DNA from: Verrucomicrobiota bacterium
Lineage (GTDB): Bacteria; Verrucomicrobiota; Verrucomicrobiia; Opitutales; Opitutaceae
Direction of reading: 5' to 3'
Length of the DNA: 39,772 nucleotides
Assembly (NCBI GenBank): GCA_025352985.1
Contig: JANXRL010000173.1
Location: 1-39,772, forward strand
Positions 1-9,998 of this stretch are shown here, one piece after another; the first letter of the stretch is position 1, and each line of letters starts with the position of its first letter. Under the pieces are notes generated by a model that was given only the letters and a program-made list of their open reading frames with translations, was not told where the DNA came from and did not search any database. A program made the translations under genes and the position numbers.

Positions 1-289
1 CCATCGAGAGCACGCCCTTGACGTGGGCCTTGGCGTTGAACTCGGCCTTGATCTTGTAGCCGGGGTCGCCGGTGCCCGGCTGGCCGCGCGCGCCCTTTTT
101 GGTGTTGGGGCAGCCGCCTTGGATCATGAAACCCTTGATGATGCGGTGAAACGCGGTGCCGTCGTAAAATTTGTCGTTGGCGAGTTTTTTGAAGTTCTCG
201 ACGGTCTTCGGGGCGACGTCGGACCAGAAGGCGACGGTCATCTCGCCGTAGGCTGTCTTGATGATGGCTTGTTCAGTGGGTGTGCTCAT
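1..289 (-). CDS. Peptidyl-prolyl cis-trans isomerase, cyclophilin type (3' part outside window)
   Basis: The minus-strand reading frame starts at the ATG at 289 and runs off the left edge, so only the first 96 residues are visible. They match the short cytosolic cyclophilin family: an N-terminal strand around TAYGEMTV, then APKTVENFKKL, the FHRIIKGFMIQGG segment that carries the catalytic arginine and the substrate-binding Phe/Met/Gln residues, and a GTGDPGYKIKAEF stretch. No signal peptide is visible, so the protein should act in the cytoplasm, catalysing proline cis-trans isomerisation. An AAGG lies about 8 bases before the start. It is divergent from the cysteine desulfurase gene. Confidence 0.93.
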   Translation of the reverse strand, partial: MSTPTEQAIIKTAYGEMTVAFWSDVAPKTVENFKKLANDKFYDGTAFHRIIKGFMIQGGCPNTKKGARGQPGTGDPGYKIKAEFNAKAHVKGVLSM

Positions 290-338
290 GGGAAAACCTT
301 CAGCAAGCCGCCGCCATGGGCCGTGTGCAAGCCTTCCA

Positions 339-367
339 TTTGAGGTTTGGCCTTTGGGCGTTTGGGA
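339..367. repeat. Four degenerate TTTG-type heptamers in tandem
   Basis: The 92-base gap between the divergent cyclophilin and cysteine desulfurase genes contains four consecutive units of 7, 7, 8 and 7 bases: TTTGAGG, TTTGGCC, TTTGGGCG, TTTGGGA. They are followed by a T-rich run up to the desulfurase start. The periodicity is seen directly; its function is unknown. It lies where promoters for both genes are expected. It is one reason for not starting the desulfurase at the upstream ATG (316), which would translate the repeat. Confidence 0.5.
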
Positions 368-381
368 TTTTCTTTTGCGGT

Positions 382-1524
382 GTGTCCTACTTCGACCACA
401 ACGCCACCACGCCGCTCTCGCCGGTCGCACGCGAGGCGTGGCTGCGGGCGCAAGACGAGTCCTGGCAAAATCCTTCGAGTCCGTATCGCACCGCCGCGCA
501 GGCGAAGCTCAGGCTCGAGGCGGCGCGGGAAAAACTGGCGATTCTCCTAGGCGGCCGCGCGCAGGACTACGTCTTTACCTCCGGCGCGACCGAGGGCGCC
601 CATCTTGTGTTGGCGCACTGGGCGCGCACGCTGCCGCCGGACGCGCGCATCGCGGTGAATCCGACCGAACATCCCTGCGTGCGCGACGCGGCGCGGCAGT
701 ATTTTGACGGGCGCGTAGTCTGGCTGGAGACGGATGTGCACGGTGTCGTGGTGCCGGCGGCGGTCGCGTCCGTGCTGGGCGGGGTCGGCGCGGTGGCGGT
801 CATGGCGGCCAACAACGAAACGGGCGTGCTGCAGCCGTGGGTGGAGATCGCGAAAACCTGCGCCGCGGCGGGCGTGCCGTTCCTGTGCGACGCCTCGCAG
901 TGGTTGGGGAAACTGCCGGCGGGCGGATTGGGCGACGCCGGCTTCGTGGTCGGGGCGGCGCATAAGTTCGGAGGTCCGAAGGGTGCGGGGTTTCTCAAGC
1001 TCGGAGCGCAGGCCGAGGGGCTGCGCGGCCAGACTGGCGGCGGGCAGGAGAACGGGCATCGCGGGGGCACGGAGAATTTTCCCGGCATCGCGGCGCTGGT
1101 GGCCGCGCTCGCCGAGGCGGAGCAGAAAAAGGTATTTCTGGAAACGGAGCGGCTGGGCTGGCGGCTGGCGTTCGAGCGAGCGGCCGTGGCGGCGGTGCCG
1201 GGCGCGCGCGTGGTCGCGGCGGGCGCGGACCGCCTCTGGAACACGGTGTCGCTGCTCCTGCCGTTCGCGGATAACACGCGCTGGGTGGCGCGGCTCGACC
1301 GGCGCGGGTTCCAGGTTTCCACCGGCTCGGCCTGCTCGACGGCCAAGGCGGGGCCTTCGCATGTGCTCGCTGCGATGGGTTACACGCCGGAGGAGGCGCG
1401 CCGCGTCGTGCGCGTGAGCGCGGGCTGGGAGACGACGGAGGCCGACTGGCGGGCGCTGGCCGCCGCGCTGGGCGAGGCGGCGGCGGAACTGCGCGGCGGA
1501 GCGCCGGGCGTGGTCACGCTTTAG
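382..1524 (+). CDS. Cysteine desulfurase (NifS/IscS family)
   Basis: This is a PLP-dependent class V aminotransferase-fold enzyme that removes sulfur from L-cysteine as an enzyme persulfide for Fe-S clusters or thiolation. From the GTG at 382 it is 380 residues, the usual family length. Visible marks are the N-terminal [10 protein letters not shown], the FTSGATEG cofactor loop, TEHPC, the [10 protein letters not shown] motif with the Schiff-base lysine, GGTEN, and the STGSACS loop with the active cysteine. In-frame ATGs further upstream (316) would add residues encoded by a T/G-rich tandem repeat and unlike the family, so the GTG directly before SYFDH is preferred. No iscU or other sulfur-relay gene is adjacent. 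It converges with the RND pump gene, the two overlapping by 11 bases at their stops. Confidence 0.93.
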   Translation: MSYFDHNATTPLSPVAREAWLRAQDESWQNPSSPYRTAAQAKLRLEAAREKLAILLGGRAQDYVFTSGATEGAHLVLAHWARTLPPDARIAVNPTEHPCVRDAARQYFDGRVVWLETDVHGVVVPAAVASVLGGVGAVAVMAANNETGVLQPWVEIAKTCAAAGVPFLCDASQWLGKLPAGGLGDAGFVVGAAHKFGGPKGAGFLKLGAQAEGLRGQTGGGQENGHRGGTENFPGIAALVAALAEAEQKKVFLETERLGWRLAFERAAVAAVPGARVVAAGADRLWNTVSLLLPFADNTRWVARLDRRGFQVSTGSACSTAKAGPSHVLAAMGYTPEEARRVVRVSAGWETTEADWRALAAALGEAAAELRGGAPGVVTL

Positions 1525-4500
1525 GCTTCGCGGACGCGACGGGCTTGACCTTGAAAAGGCTGAGCACGCCGACGAAGAAAACGGGGACGAGGAAGACGCC
1601 CAGGAGCGTGGCGGTGATCGTGCCGCTGAATACCCCGGTCCCGATCGCGTTTTGGCTGCCGGAACCGGCGCCGCTGCTGAGCGCGAGCGGGAGCACACCG
1701 AGACCGAAGGCGAACGAGGTCATAAGAATGGGCCGGAGGCGCTGGCGGGCGGCGTGGACGGCCGCCTCGACGAGCCCCATGCCCTGGTCATAGCCCTCCT
1801 TGGCGAACTCCACGATGAGGATGGCGTTTTTGGCGGAGAGCCCGGCGATGGTGAGCAACGCGACTTGGAAGTAGATGTCGTTGGGCATTCCCCGCGACAA
1901 CGCCCCCAGGACCACGCCCAGCACCCCGAGCGGCACGATCATGACCACGGCGGCGGGAATCGACCAGCTCTCGTAGAGGGCCGCGAGGCACAGGAAAACG
2001 ATGAGCATCGAGATGGCGTAGAGCGCGGGAGCCTGCGAGCCGGAGAGGCGCTCCTCGTAGGAAAGTCCCGCCCACTGGTGGCCGATGCCGGCCGGCAGCT
2101 GCTTGGTGAGTTCCGCCATGATCTGCATCGCCTCGCCGGAAGTGGTGCCGGGGGCGGGTTCGCCGAGGATGGCGATGGAGGGGACGCCGTTGAAGCGCTC
2201 GAGGCGGGGCGAACCCACCGTCCAGCGGGTGGTCGAGAAGGCGGAGAAGGGCACCATCTGGCCGCTGGCGTTGCGCACATACCAGCGGTTGAGATCCTCG
2301 GGCAACATGCGGGAGGGCGCATCGGCCTGGAGGTAGACTTTCTTGACGCGACCCTTGTCGATGAAGTCGTTGACGTAGGACGAACCCCAGGCGGTGGAAA
2401 GCGTGCGATTGATGTCGGTGAGCGACAGTCCGAGCGCGCCGGCCTTTTCCTGGTCGATCTCGACGCGATACTGGGGGGTGTCGTCGAGGCCGTTGGGGCG
2501 CACGCTGGCGAGCTTGGGGTGCTTGGCGGCCAGCGCGAGGAGCTGGTTGCGCGCGGCGATCAGGGCCTCGTGCCCGAGGCCGGCGTTGTCGGTGAGCCGG
2601 AAGTCAAAGCCCGTCGCGCTGCCGAGCTCGAAGACGGCGGGCGGGACGAAGGCGAAGACGAAGGCCTCCTTGATCTGCGAGAAGCGGGCCATCGCGCGCT
2701 TCTGGATGGCGGCGACCTTCTGGCTGTCGCGCCTGCGCTCGTCCCAGTCTTTGAAGCGGATGAAGCCGAAGACCTGGTTCTGGCCCGAACCGCTGAAGCT
2801 GAAGCCGGTGACGCCGAACATGCCCTCGACGTTGTCCTTCTCGTCAACGAGGAAGTGGTGTTCGATTTTTTTGAGGACCTCGAGCGACTGCTCGCTGGTC
2901 GAGCCGGGCGGGAGCTGCGCCTGGGTATACATGATGCCCTGGTCCTCCGACGGAAGGAAGCCGGAGGGGATGCGGAGAAACAGAAAGGCCAGCGTCCCGA
3001 GAAGCAGGCCGTAGACAAGGAGCGAGCGGCCCTTGCGCCGGATGAGACCGCCGACCCCGACGGCGTAACGGTCGGCATTGCGGTCGAAGACCTTGTTGAA
3101 CCAGCCGAAGAAGCCGCGCTTGCCGTGATGCTGGCCCTTGGCCACGGGAGGGAGAATGGTCGCGCACAAGGCTGGCGTGAGCACGATGGCGACGAATACG
3201 GACAGGGCCATGGCCGACACGATCGTGATGGAGAACTGGCGGTAGATGACCCCGGTGGAGCCGCTGAAGAACGCCATGGGGACGAACACCGCGGCGAGAA
3301 CCAGGCCGATGCCGACGAGGGCGCCGGTGATCTGGTCCATGGACTTTCGCGTCGCCTCGATGGGCGACAGGCCTTCCTCGGTCATGATGCGCTCGACGTT
3401 TTCCACCACGACGATGGCGTCGTCCACCAGCAGGCCGATGGCGAGGACGACGCCGAAGAGCGTGAGGGTGTTGATGGAAAACCCGGCGATGGACAGGATG
3501 GCGAACGTGCCTAGCAGCACGACGGGCACCGCGATGGTGGGGATGAGGGTGGCGCGGAAATTTTGCAGGAAAAGATACATCACCAGGAAAACCAGAACGA
3601 CGGCTTCTAGGAGCGTCTTCACGACCTCCTGGAGCGAAAGCCGCACGAAAGGCGTCGTGTCCAGTGGATAGACCACCTTCACGCCCGCCGGGAAAAAGGG
3701 CTCCATCTCGCTGATTTTTTTACGGATGCCGGCGACAGTCTCGAGGGCGTTGGCGCCGGTCGCGGGGCGGATAGCCATGCCGACCGCGGGTTGTCCGCTG
3801 AAACGGGCGTCGCGGGTGTAGTTTTCGCTGCCGAGCTCGATGCGGGCGACGTCGCGCAGGAGAACGCGAGAGCCGTCGGGGTTCACGCGCAGGAGGATTT
3901 CCCCGAATTGCTCGGGCGTCTGGAGGCGAGTCTGCGCGATGATGGTGGCGTTGAGCAGCTGGCCGGGCGCGGCGGGGAGGCCGCCGAGCTGGCCGGCGGA
4001 AATCTGGGCGTTCTGCGCTTGGATGGCGGCGGCGATGTCGGTCGTGTTGAGCTTGAAATTCACGAGCCTGTCGGGGTCCAGCCAGATGCGCATCGCGTAT
4101 TGGGTGCCGAAGACCTGTAGGTCGCCCACGCCCGGGACGCGGCTGAGGGTATCCTGAACGGAGCCGACCACGAAATCGCCGAGATCGCCGGTGGAGAGCG
4201 AGCCGTCGGCGGAGACGAAGCCGACCACGAGGAGGAAATTGCGGACGGATTTATTGACGCTCACGCCCTGTTGCTGGACCTCCTGGGGGAGGAGCGGGAC
4301 GGCGAGGGAGAGCTTGTTCTGCACCTGCACCTGGGCGGTGTCGGGGTTGGTGCCGCCGTTGAAGGTGAGGGTGATGGCGACGTTGCCGGCGGCGTCGCTG
4401 GTGGACTCGATGTAGCGGAGGTTGTCGATGCCGTTGAGCTTTTGCTCGATGACTTGGGTGACGGTGTCCTCGAGGGTCTTGGCGGAGGCGCCGGGGTAGG

Positions 4501-4642
4501 CGGCGTTGATGGTGATAGCGGGCGGGGCGATGCTCGGGTATTGGGAAATGGGCAGGCCGACGATGGAGAGCGCGCCGGCCACCATGATGACGATGGCGAT
4601 CACCCAGGCGAAGATGGGCCGGTCTATGAAGAAGCGTGACAT
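1514..4642 (-). CDS. RND multidrug efflux permease (HAE1/AcrB type)
   Basis: A complete 1042-residue inner-membrane proton/drug antiporter of the HAE1 family. It begins [14 protein letters not shown], the classic AcrB-type N-terminus, and has the two-fold repeat of twelve membrane segments with two large periplasmic loops. The [16 protein letters not shown] motif with the paired aspartates of the proton relay lies near residue 405. FVPMAFF follows in TM6, and the second half carries the matching [15 protein letters not shown] motif. It is co-transcribed downstream of the adaptor gene, with 24 bases between them. No outer-membrane TolC-type gene or TetR-type regulator is in the window, so the pump probably borrows a channel encoded elsewhere. 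Substrates cannot be read from the sequence. Confidence 0.96.
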   Translation of the reverse strand: MSRFFIDRPIFAWVIAIVIMVAGALSIVGLPISQYPSIAPPAITINAAYPGASAKTLEDTVTQVIEQKLNGIDNLRYIESTSDAAGNVAITLTFNGGTNPDTAQVQVQNKLSLAVPLLPQEVQQQGVSVNKSVRNFLLVVGFVSADGSLSTGDLGDFVVGSVQDTLSRVPGVGDLQVFGTQYAMRIWLDPDRLVNFKLNTTDIAAAIQAQNAQISAGQLGGLPAAPGQLLNATIIAQTRLQTPEQFGEILLRVNPDGSRVLLRDVARIELGSENYTRDARFSGQPAVGMAIRPATGANALETVAGIRKKISEMEPFFPAGVKVVYPLDTTPFVRLSLQEVVKTLLEAVVLVFLVMYLFLQNFRATLIPTIAVPVVLLGTFAILSIAGFSINTLTLFGVVLAIGLLVDDAIVVVENVERIMTEEGLSPIEATRKSMDQITGALVGIGLVLAAVFVPMAFFSGSTGVIYRQFSITIVSAMALSVFVAIVLTPALCATILPPVAKGQHHGKRGFFGWFNKVFDRNADRYAVGVGGLIRRKGRSLLVYGLLLGTLAFLFLRIPSGFLPSEDQGIMYTQAQLPPGSTSEQSLEVLKKIEHHFLVDEKDNVEGMFGVTGFSFSGSGQNQVFGFIRFKDWDERRRDSQKVAAIQKRAMARFSQIKEAFVFAFVPPAVFELGSATGFDFRLTDNAGLGHEALIAARNQLLALAAKHPKLASVRPNGLDDTPQYRVEIDQEKAGALGLSLTDINRTLSTAWGSSYVNDFIDKGRVKKVYLQADAPSRMLPEDLNRWYVRNASGQMVPFSAFSTTRWTVGSPRLERFNGVPSIAILGEPAPGTTSGEAMQIMAELTKQLPAGIGHQWAGLSYEERLSGSQAPALYAISMLIVFLCLAALYESWSIPAAVVMIVPLGVLGVVLGALSRGMPNDIYFQVALLTIAGLSAKNAILIVEFAKEGYDQGMGLVEAAVHAARQRLRPILMTSFAFGLGVLPLALSSGAGSGSQNAIGTGVFSGTITATLLGVFLVPVFFVGVLSLFKVKPVASAKPKA

Positions 4643-4666
4643 GGAGCGGGCGGGAGCGGGGGCTTT

Positions 4667-5812
4667 CTAGCGGGCGGGGAGATTGGTCGCGGGCACGGCC
4701 TTCACGACAGAGCCTGGACGGATGCGCTGGAGGTTCTGCACGATGAGCCTGTCGCCCGCCTTGAGGCCCTCGGCAACCAGCCACTGGTTGCCCACGGCGC
4801 GGTCGATTTTGAGGATGCGGAGTTCAGCCTGGTTGCCGGCGCCGACGACGAGGGCAGTGGCGTCACCCCGGGTGTTGCGGCCGACGCCGAGTTGAGGGAT
4901 GAGCAGGGCGGCGGGCACGGTGCCTTCGGCGATGCGCGCGCGCACAAACAAGCCCGGGAAGAGTTCGGACTTGGGATTGGGGAACAGCGCGCGAAGCGTG
5001 ATCGAGTTGGAGGTGGGATCGACGGTGATGCCGGAAAATTCTAGCGTTCCCTCCTCCGGGTAGGTGCTGCCGTCATCGAGGATGAGATTCACCTTGGCGG
5101 CGTCCGCCGGGGAGGCTTCCAAGCGGCCGGTGGCGAGCGCGCGCCGAAGGTTGAAGGCCTCGGTGCTCGACTGGGTAAGGTTCACGTAGAGCGGGTCGAG
5201 CTGCTGCACGGTGGCGAGCAGGGTGGCGGTGCCGGCCTGGACATAGGCGCCTTCGGTGATCTGCGAAAGGCCGATGCGTCCGGAGATGGGCGAGGTGACG
5301 TTGGTGTAACCCAGGTTGATCGCGGCGGTCTGCACGGCGGCGTTGCCGGCGGCGACATCGGCCTGGCCGGCCTGGGCGGCGGCGAGGGCGTTGTCGTAGT
5401 CCTGCTGGCTGATGGCCTTTTCGGCAAGCAGCTGGCGGAAGCGTTCCTCTTGCAGGCGGGAAGACGCGGCGGAGGCCTCGGCGCGGGCGAGGTTGGCCTT
5501 CGAGCTGTCGAGGGCGGCCTGATAAGGGGCCGGGTCGATTCGGTAGAGGGGCTGGCTTTCGGTGACGTCGCTGCCCTCGGTGAAGAGCCGTTTAAGCACG
5601 ATGCCGCTGACGCGGGCGCGGACTTCGGCAACTCGGTAGGCGGAGGTGCGGCCGGGGAGTTCCCGGGTGAGATTGACGGGCTGCGTGGCCAGCGTGACGA
5701 CGCCGACCTCGATCGGGGCAGGGGTCGTGGGCGCGGCGGGTTTTTTGCCGCAGCCGCCGAGAACGAGGGCGGCCAGGAGCACGACAGCGGGCGGAGCTAG
5801 TTTGAGAGGCAT
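4667..5812 (-). CDS. RND efflux periplasmic adaptor lipoprotein (AcrA/MexA type)
   Basis: A membrane-fusion protein of 381 residues that links the RND pump to an outer-membrane channel. The N-terminus is a lipoprotein signal peptide with an LGGC lipobox, lipidated cysteine at about residue 21. The beta-barrel strand RTSAYRVAEVRARVSGIV follows, then the lipoyl half-motif, then an alpha-helical hairpin (about residues 90-165, rich in Ala, Gln and Glu with QQDYDNALAAAQAG). The second lipoyl half has NLGYTNVTSPISGRIG, and the C-terminus has the membrane-proximal domain ending in LQRIRPGSVVK. It is the first gene of a two-gene unit with the pump and is divergent from recF. A TTGACT hexamer lies about 40 bases upstream, but I could not find a convincing -10 partner. 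Confidence 0.95.
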   Translation of the reverse strand: MPLKLAPPAVVLLAALVLGGCGKKPAAPTTPAPIEVGVVTLATQPVNLTRELPGRTSAYRVAEVRARVSGIVLKRLFTEGSDVTESQPLYRIDPAPYQAALDSSKANLARAEASAASSRLQEERFRQLLAEKAISQQDYDNALAAAQAGQADVAAGNAAVQTAAINLGYTNVTSPISGRIGLSQITEGAYVQAGTATLLATVQQLDPLYVNLTQSSTEAFNLRRALATGRLEASPADAAKVNLILDDGSTYPEEGTLEFSGITVDPTSNSITLRALFPNPKSELFPGLFVRARIAEGTVPAALLIPQLGVGRNTRGDATALVVGAGNQAELRILKIDRAVGNQWLVAEGLKAGDRLIVQNLQRIRPGSVVKAVPATNLPAR

Positions 5813-5948
5813 GATCGTGAAAGGACAAGACGGACCGTTTGTTCGGACGGAAAGTCAAATCGTAGTGCAGGAAGGCGGCTCGTTCGCTTCTGCCACTTCT
5901 CGCTTGGCCCTGAAATGTTGAGCCCTCGGATGCTTTTGGAGCAAACAT

Positions 5949-5968
5949 CCCCGAAGCAGGCTTCGGGG
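5949..5968. promoter_or_regulatory. Perfect 20-base inverted repeat between efflux operon and recF
   Basis: CCCCGAAGC is followed after two bases by its exact reverse complement GCTTCGGGG. It lies in the 242-base gap between two divergent genes, about 136 bases upstream of the adaptor start and 87 upstream of recF. There is no T-run on either side, so it does not look like a terminator. It could be an operator for the efflux genes, a cruciform, or a hairpin in one of the leaders. Which one cannot be decided from sequence alone. Confidence 0.45.
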
Positions 5969-6054
5969 TATTGGACCCAGGGCGAATAACGCGTGGAAGG
6001 CGGATTTTGATTCCGGTGGCGCGGGTTGTCGGCCTAATGGCGGTTTCACCTTTC

Positions 6055-7137
6055 ATGCGCCTCCGCCGGATCACGCTGCAGCACTTCCGCAATGTCGGGT
6101 TCGCCGAACTTTCGTTCGGGGGGCGGCAGCAGTTTTTCGTGGGTGGCAACGGGCAGGGGAAAACCAATCTGTTGGAGGCGGCGGGCTTCGTGAGCGCGCT
6201 GCGGTCGTTTCGCGCGGTGGACACGCGCCTGTTGATCGCGCACGACCAACCGGAGGCGGCGCTGGCGTGCGAGTTTGACCACGAAAAATTCGGGGTGACG
6301 AAGCTCGTCATCACGCTGCGTCCCGGTGGCAAGGAAGTGTGGTGCGACGGCGTGAAGGTCACGCGGCTGGGCGACTACCTCGGGCGGTTTCCTGCCGTGG
6401 TGTTTTCGTCGCAGGACCAGCAGCTCGTGCGCGGCTCGCCGGGGCTGCGGCGAAGCTGGCTGGATTTCACGCTGGCGGCGATGGACCCGGATTATTTGCG
6501 CGCGTTGCAAGCCTACCACAAGGCGCTCGCCGAGCGGAACGCGTTGCTGAAACGCAACGGCGGCGCGGGGGAGCTGGGGGCGTTTGAGCGGCCGTTGGCG
6601 GCGGCGGCGGCGGAGTTGCAGGCGAAGCGCGCGGCGGGTGTCGCCGAGCTGGACGGGCAGGTGGCGGCGGCTTACACTCGGATAGCCGACGGGGCGGAGG
6701 GGGCGGGGCTGCGTTACCGGCCCGACCTCACGGCGGAAAACGCGGCGGCGTGGCTGGGGGTGTTCGAGCGCGGACGGGCGCGCGACCAGCAGTTTCGCAC
6801 GACGCTGGCGGGGCCGCACCGCGACGATGTGGGGCTGATGCTGGCGGGGCGGGCGGCGCGCGATTTCGGCTCCGAGGGGCAGCAGCGCAGCCTGGTGCTG
6901 GCGCTCAGGCTGGCGCAGGTGGGTTTCTTCCGGGCGCGGTCCGGCGTGGAGCCGCTGCTCCTGGCGGACGATGTTTTGGGTGAGCTTGATCCGGAGAGGC
7001 GGCGACGGTTTTGGGCGACGCTGGGCGAGGCGCGGCAGGTGATCGCGACGGGCACGAGCCTGCCCGATGCGGAGCTGGGCGACTGGGAGGTGTTTCGCGT
7101 GGCGGCAGGGGTGTTTTCCAAGGAGACGGCGATATGA
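6055..7137 (+). CDS. recF: DNA replication and repair protein RecF
   Basis: An SMC/Rad50-like ATPase that binds gapped DNA and helps RecO/RecR load RecA. From the ATG at 6055 it is 360 residues, as usual for RecF, opening with [13 protein letters not shown]. The Walker [14 protein letters not shown] is near residue 30, the family [17 protein letters not shown] segment follows, then the ABC-type signature [16 protein letters not shown] and Walker [13 protein letters not shown] near the end. Longer starts at 5971 and 6037 add residues not typical of the family. Its TGA overlaps the ATG of the sulfite exporter gene (ATGA), so the two are likely translationally coupled. No dnaA, dnaN or gyrB is adjacent, so this is not the classic origin cluster. 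Confidence 0.94.
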   Translation: MRLRRITLQHFRNVGFAELSFGGRQQFFVGGNGQGKTNLLEAAGFVSALRSFRAVDTRLLIAHDQPEAALACEFDHEKFGVTKLVITLRPGGKEVWCDGVKVTRLGDYLGRFPAVVFSSQDQQLVRGSPGLRRSWLDFTLAAMDPDYLRALQAYHKALAERNALLKRNGGAGELGAFERPLAAAAAELQAKRAAGVAELDGQVAAAYTRIADGAEGAGLRYRPDLTAENAAAWLGVFERGRARDQQFRTTLAGPHRDDVGLMLAGRAARDFGSEGQQRSLVLALRLAQVGFFRARSGVEPLLLADDVLGELDPERRRRFWATLGEARQVIATGTSLPDAELGDWEVFRVAAGVFSKETAI

Positions 7138-7874
7138 CGCATCTCGAACCATGGCAACTGGCGCTGGCGATCCTGGGGGCGTTGCTGGTGGGCGTTTCCA
7201 AAACCGGCATTGCAGGGCTGGGCATCCTATTCGTGGTGATGTTTGCGAACGTGATACCGGCGAAGCAGTCGAGCGGGTTTGTGCTGCCGTTGCTGATCTG
7301 CGGCGACGTGGTCGCGGTGTGGGCGTATCGCTCCCATGCGAAGTGGGCGCACGTGTGGCGGCTCATGCCGTGGACGGCGGCGGGCGTGTTGATCGGCTAT
7401 TTCGCGATGGGTCGGATCGACGACCGTCAGGCCCGTGTGTTGATCGGCGCGATCATTCTGGCGATGCTGGCGGTGCATCTGTGGCGGCAGTCGCGCGCGA
7501 AGCCGGGCGCGGACGAGGACCACGGTGCATGGTTTGCACCGATGGTGGGCGTGCTGGCGGGTTTTACCACGCTGGTGGCCAACGCAGCCGGGCCGCTGAT
7601 GGCGATATACCTGCTGGCGATGCGGCTGCCCAAGATGGAATTCGTGGGCACGGGAGCGGTTTTTTTCCTGCTGCTCAACTGCTTCAAGGTGCCGTTCATG
7701 GTGAATCTCGGGCTGATCACGACGGAAAGTTTCGGCTTCAACCTGATGCTGGCGCCGGTGGTGTTTCTTGGCGCGATGATGGGTCGCAAGCTGCTGCCGA
7801 AGATGAACCAGAGGCTGTTTGAAAATCTGGCGCTTGGCCTGAGCGCGGTGGCGGGCATAAGACTGTTGTTCTAA
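7134..7874 (+). CDS. Sulfite exporter TauE/SafE family membrane protein
   Basis: A 246-residue polytopic membrane protein of the TauE/SafE (formerly DUF81) family, thought to export sulfite, sulfoacetate or related organic anions. The N-terminal half has the family motif [14 protein letters not shown], and the second half has the internal repeat [20 protein letters not shown] followed by [14 protein letters not shown]. About eight hydrophobic segments are visible. The start at 7134 overlaps the recF stop by four bases, and ruvC begins five bases after its own stop, so it is the middle gene of a tight three-gene unit. The decayed SulP transporter downstream is another possible sulfur-oxyanion carrier, but the real substrate is unknown. 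Confidence 0.88.
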   Translation: MTHLEPWQLALAILGALLVGVSKTGIAGLGILFVVMFANVIPAKQSSGFVLPLLICGDVVAVWAYRSHAKWAHVWRLMPWTAAGVLIGYFAMGRIDDRQARVLIGAIILAMLAVHLWRQSRAKPGADEDHGAWFAPMVGVLAGFTTLVANAAGPLMAIYLLAMRLPKMEFVGTGAVFFLLLNCFKVPFMVNLGLITTESFGFNLMLAPVVFLGAMMGRKLLPKMNQRLFENLALGLSAVAGIRLLF

Positions 7875-7879
7875 CCACG

Positions 7880-8491
7880 ATGGCACGTATGAACGTCAGG
7901 CAAATGTGGGCGGCAAAATTGGCCGGTGGGGCGATGTCCGCTCCTAAGGCGTTGCCTGCGCGGACGGTGGGCGCGGGCGCGCAGACGGGGTTCACCCTGC
8001 AGCGGCCGCCGTTTCACGGGCAGGTGCTCGGGATCGATCCGTCGTTGCGAGGGACGGGACTGGCGTTGATCGAGTTCACGCCGACGCGCCAGCCGATTTT
8101 ATTGCGGTGCCAGACGGTGAAGGTGCCGTCGAGCCGGCCGATGGCGTATGCGCTGGGGGAGATTCACCGGGCGGTGGCGATCTTTCTTAAGGATTTTGAC
8201 GTGCGCCACGTGGCGCTTGAGCAGACGATCTTCGTGCAGAATTTCCAGACGGCACAGATTCTGGGCGCGGCGCGCGGGGCGGCAATCTCAGCGGCGGCGC
8301 TTGGAGGAAAGGATGTTTTCGAATACGCCCCGTTGCGGGTGAAGCAGGCGGTGGTGGGTGCGGGCCGGGCGAGCAAGGAGCAGATGGCGCGCACCGTGAT
8401 GGCCATGCTCGGGCATGGGCGACCGCTGGCATTGGACGAGGCCGATGCGGCGGGCGTGGCGCTGTGCCATGCGTTTACCTGGCGGGAGTGA
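7880..8491 (+). CDS. ruvC: Holliday junction resolvase RuvC, with N-terminal extension
   Basis: The endonuclease that cleaves Holliday junctions held by RuvAB. The nuclease core begins near residue 48 as GQVLGIDPSLRGTGLALIE, giving the first metal-binding aspartate (about D53). HVALEQTIFVQNFQTA supplies the glutamate and LALDEADAAGVALCHAF the C-terminal aspartates. The total of 203 residues is longer than the usual 160-180, because about 47 residues (with the segment RQMWAAKLAG) precede the core. The extension remains if the start is 7880 or 7889 and mostly disappears if it is the ATG at 7934. It sits at the end of the recF unit. No ruvA or ruvB is nearby. Confidence 0.9.
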   Translation: MARMNVRQMWAAKLAGGAMSAPKALPARTVGAGAQTGFTLQRPPFHGQVLGIDPSLRGTGLALIEFTPTRQPILLRCQTVKVPSSRPMAYALGEIHRAVAIFLKDFDVRHVALEQTIFVQNFQTAQILGAARGAAISAAALGGKDVFEYAPLRVKQAVVGAGRASKEQMARTVMAMLGHGRPLALDEADAAGVALCHAFTWRE

Positions 8492-8586
8492 GCGGGCGGG
8501 CAACAAATGCGTAGTTAATGCCAAGGGCGGCCGATTGCGTTTTGGTGTTCAGGCGCGCAGCCTGATGGGCGTAACCACTCAAGCCT

Positions 8587-9988
8587 GTGCGCACGTTCTT
8601 TTCGTTTCGTCCCAAACTGCTGGAAAGCTTCGCCGTTTATTCGCGCGAGCGGTTCATGGCCGATCTTATGGCCGGCCTGACCGTGGGCGTCGTCGCGCTC
8701 TCGTTGTGAATTGGTCTGGGCATAGCCGCCGGATTAACGCCGGCGGCGGGACTTTATAGGGGAATCGTCGGCGGATTTTTAGTTTCGGCGCGGGGCGGTT
8801 CGCGCGTGCAGATTGGCGGACCGGCGGGGGCGTTTGTCGGACTGGTGGCCTTGCTTGGCGTGAAACTCGGCCTGCCGGCGCTGCTTGTCTGCACGATGAT
8901 GGCGGGTGTCATCCTGTTTCTGATGGGGTGTTCAAGCTCGGCTCGATCATCAAATTCATCCCGCAACCGGTGACGATGGGGTTCACCTGCGGCATCGCCA
9001 TCACGATCATGAGCACGCAGGTGCGGTCGTTTTCCGGGCTGCAAATGGCGTAGGAACCAGCGGAGTTTTTACCCAAAATACTGGCACTAGCGAAGACCCT
9101 GCCGACGTTCGACTGGCATACGCTGGCGCTCGGCGTGGTCTCTCTGGCGGTCATCGTGTGGTGGCCGAAGAAGCTGGGCCGGCGTGTGTCGGGCTCGATC
9201 GTGGCGGTTGCCCTTGGCATGGTCATGGTGTCGCTGCTGCACTGGCCGGTTGAAACTATCGGCATCAAATATCATGGGACTCCGCAGGGACTGCCGGTGC
9301 TGGCGGTGCCGGTGGTGAACTGGCGGATGCTCGACGCGCTGAGCTGGTGGCGGCGCCGCTCGCGGCGGACATCCCGCTGGTGACGTTGGCGGCGGTGTTG
9401 CTTGTCGTGGCGTTTCGCATGGGCGGGTGGGGCGAGTTCCGGTTGATGCGCAGACGTCCGCAGGGTGACGTGCTAGTATTTCTGACGACGTTTGCCCTGA
9501 CGGTATGCTTCGACCTGACGAAGGCGGTGGGCATAGGCGTGATCTTGGCGGCCGGTTTGTTTGTGAAGCGCGTGGCGGAGACGACTCAGGTGCAGGCGAT
9601 GACGGGAGAACAAGGGGAGCCGGGCCATGAGCAGATCAAGAATCTGCCTGGCGACTTGGTGGTTTACCGGGTGTTTGGCGCGCTGCTTTTTGGCGCGGCC
9701 GACAAGCTCGACACCGTTCTGCGGCGGACGGGCGGCGAGGTGAACGTGTTTATCCTGCACATGGTATCGGTCACGTCGATGGACACGACGGCGTTGGACA
9801 GGCTGGAGGATTTGCACGCCAAGCTACACCGGCATGGACGGCACCTGATCCTCTGTGGCCCGCATACCCAGCCCTACTTCATGATGGGGAAAGCCGGGTT
9901 TCTCGACTTGGTGGGGAGGGATAATGTGGCGGGCGACATAGACGCGGCGGTCACGCGGGCAAAGCTGCTTTTGGGCGGCAGGAAATAG
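8587..9988 (+). pseudogene. Decayed SulP-family anion transporter with STAS domain
   Basis: The three frames together encode a SulP (sulfate permease-like) transporter, but the gene is broken at four places. From a GTG at 8587 the product reads through FFSFRPKLLESFAVYSRERFMADLMAGLTVG and then meets an in-frame TGA at 8707. Translation past it gives [16 protein letters not shown] until one G is missing in the G-run at 8925-8928, which shifts the frame. The next frame ([17 protein letters not shown]) meets a TAG at 9051, then continues VETIGIKYHG. Near 9340 there is a further frame change. The family core (about 100-130 residues, with the segment after VVNWRMLDAL) is missing, and the text resumes at AADIPLVTLAAVLLVVAFRM. 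The C-terminal STAS domain (VTSMDTTALDRLEDL) is intact to the stop at 9988. Confidence 0.9.
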
Positions 9989-9998
9989 ACGGATTCGC

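Noticed and set aside
1652-3514. Long open frame (620 codons) on the plus strand opposite the RND permease
   Set aside because: It is antisense to a clear pump gene; its product is rich in Gly, Glu, Asp and His repeats that mirror the codons of the other strand and matches no family.
5592-6362. Minus-strand frame spanning the divergent region and the start of recF
   Set aside because: It crosses two real genes in the wrong frame and shows no domain; the adaptor gene and recF account for the sequence.
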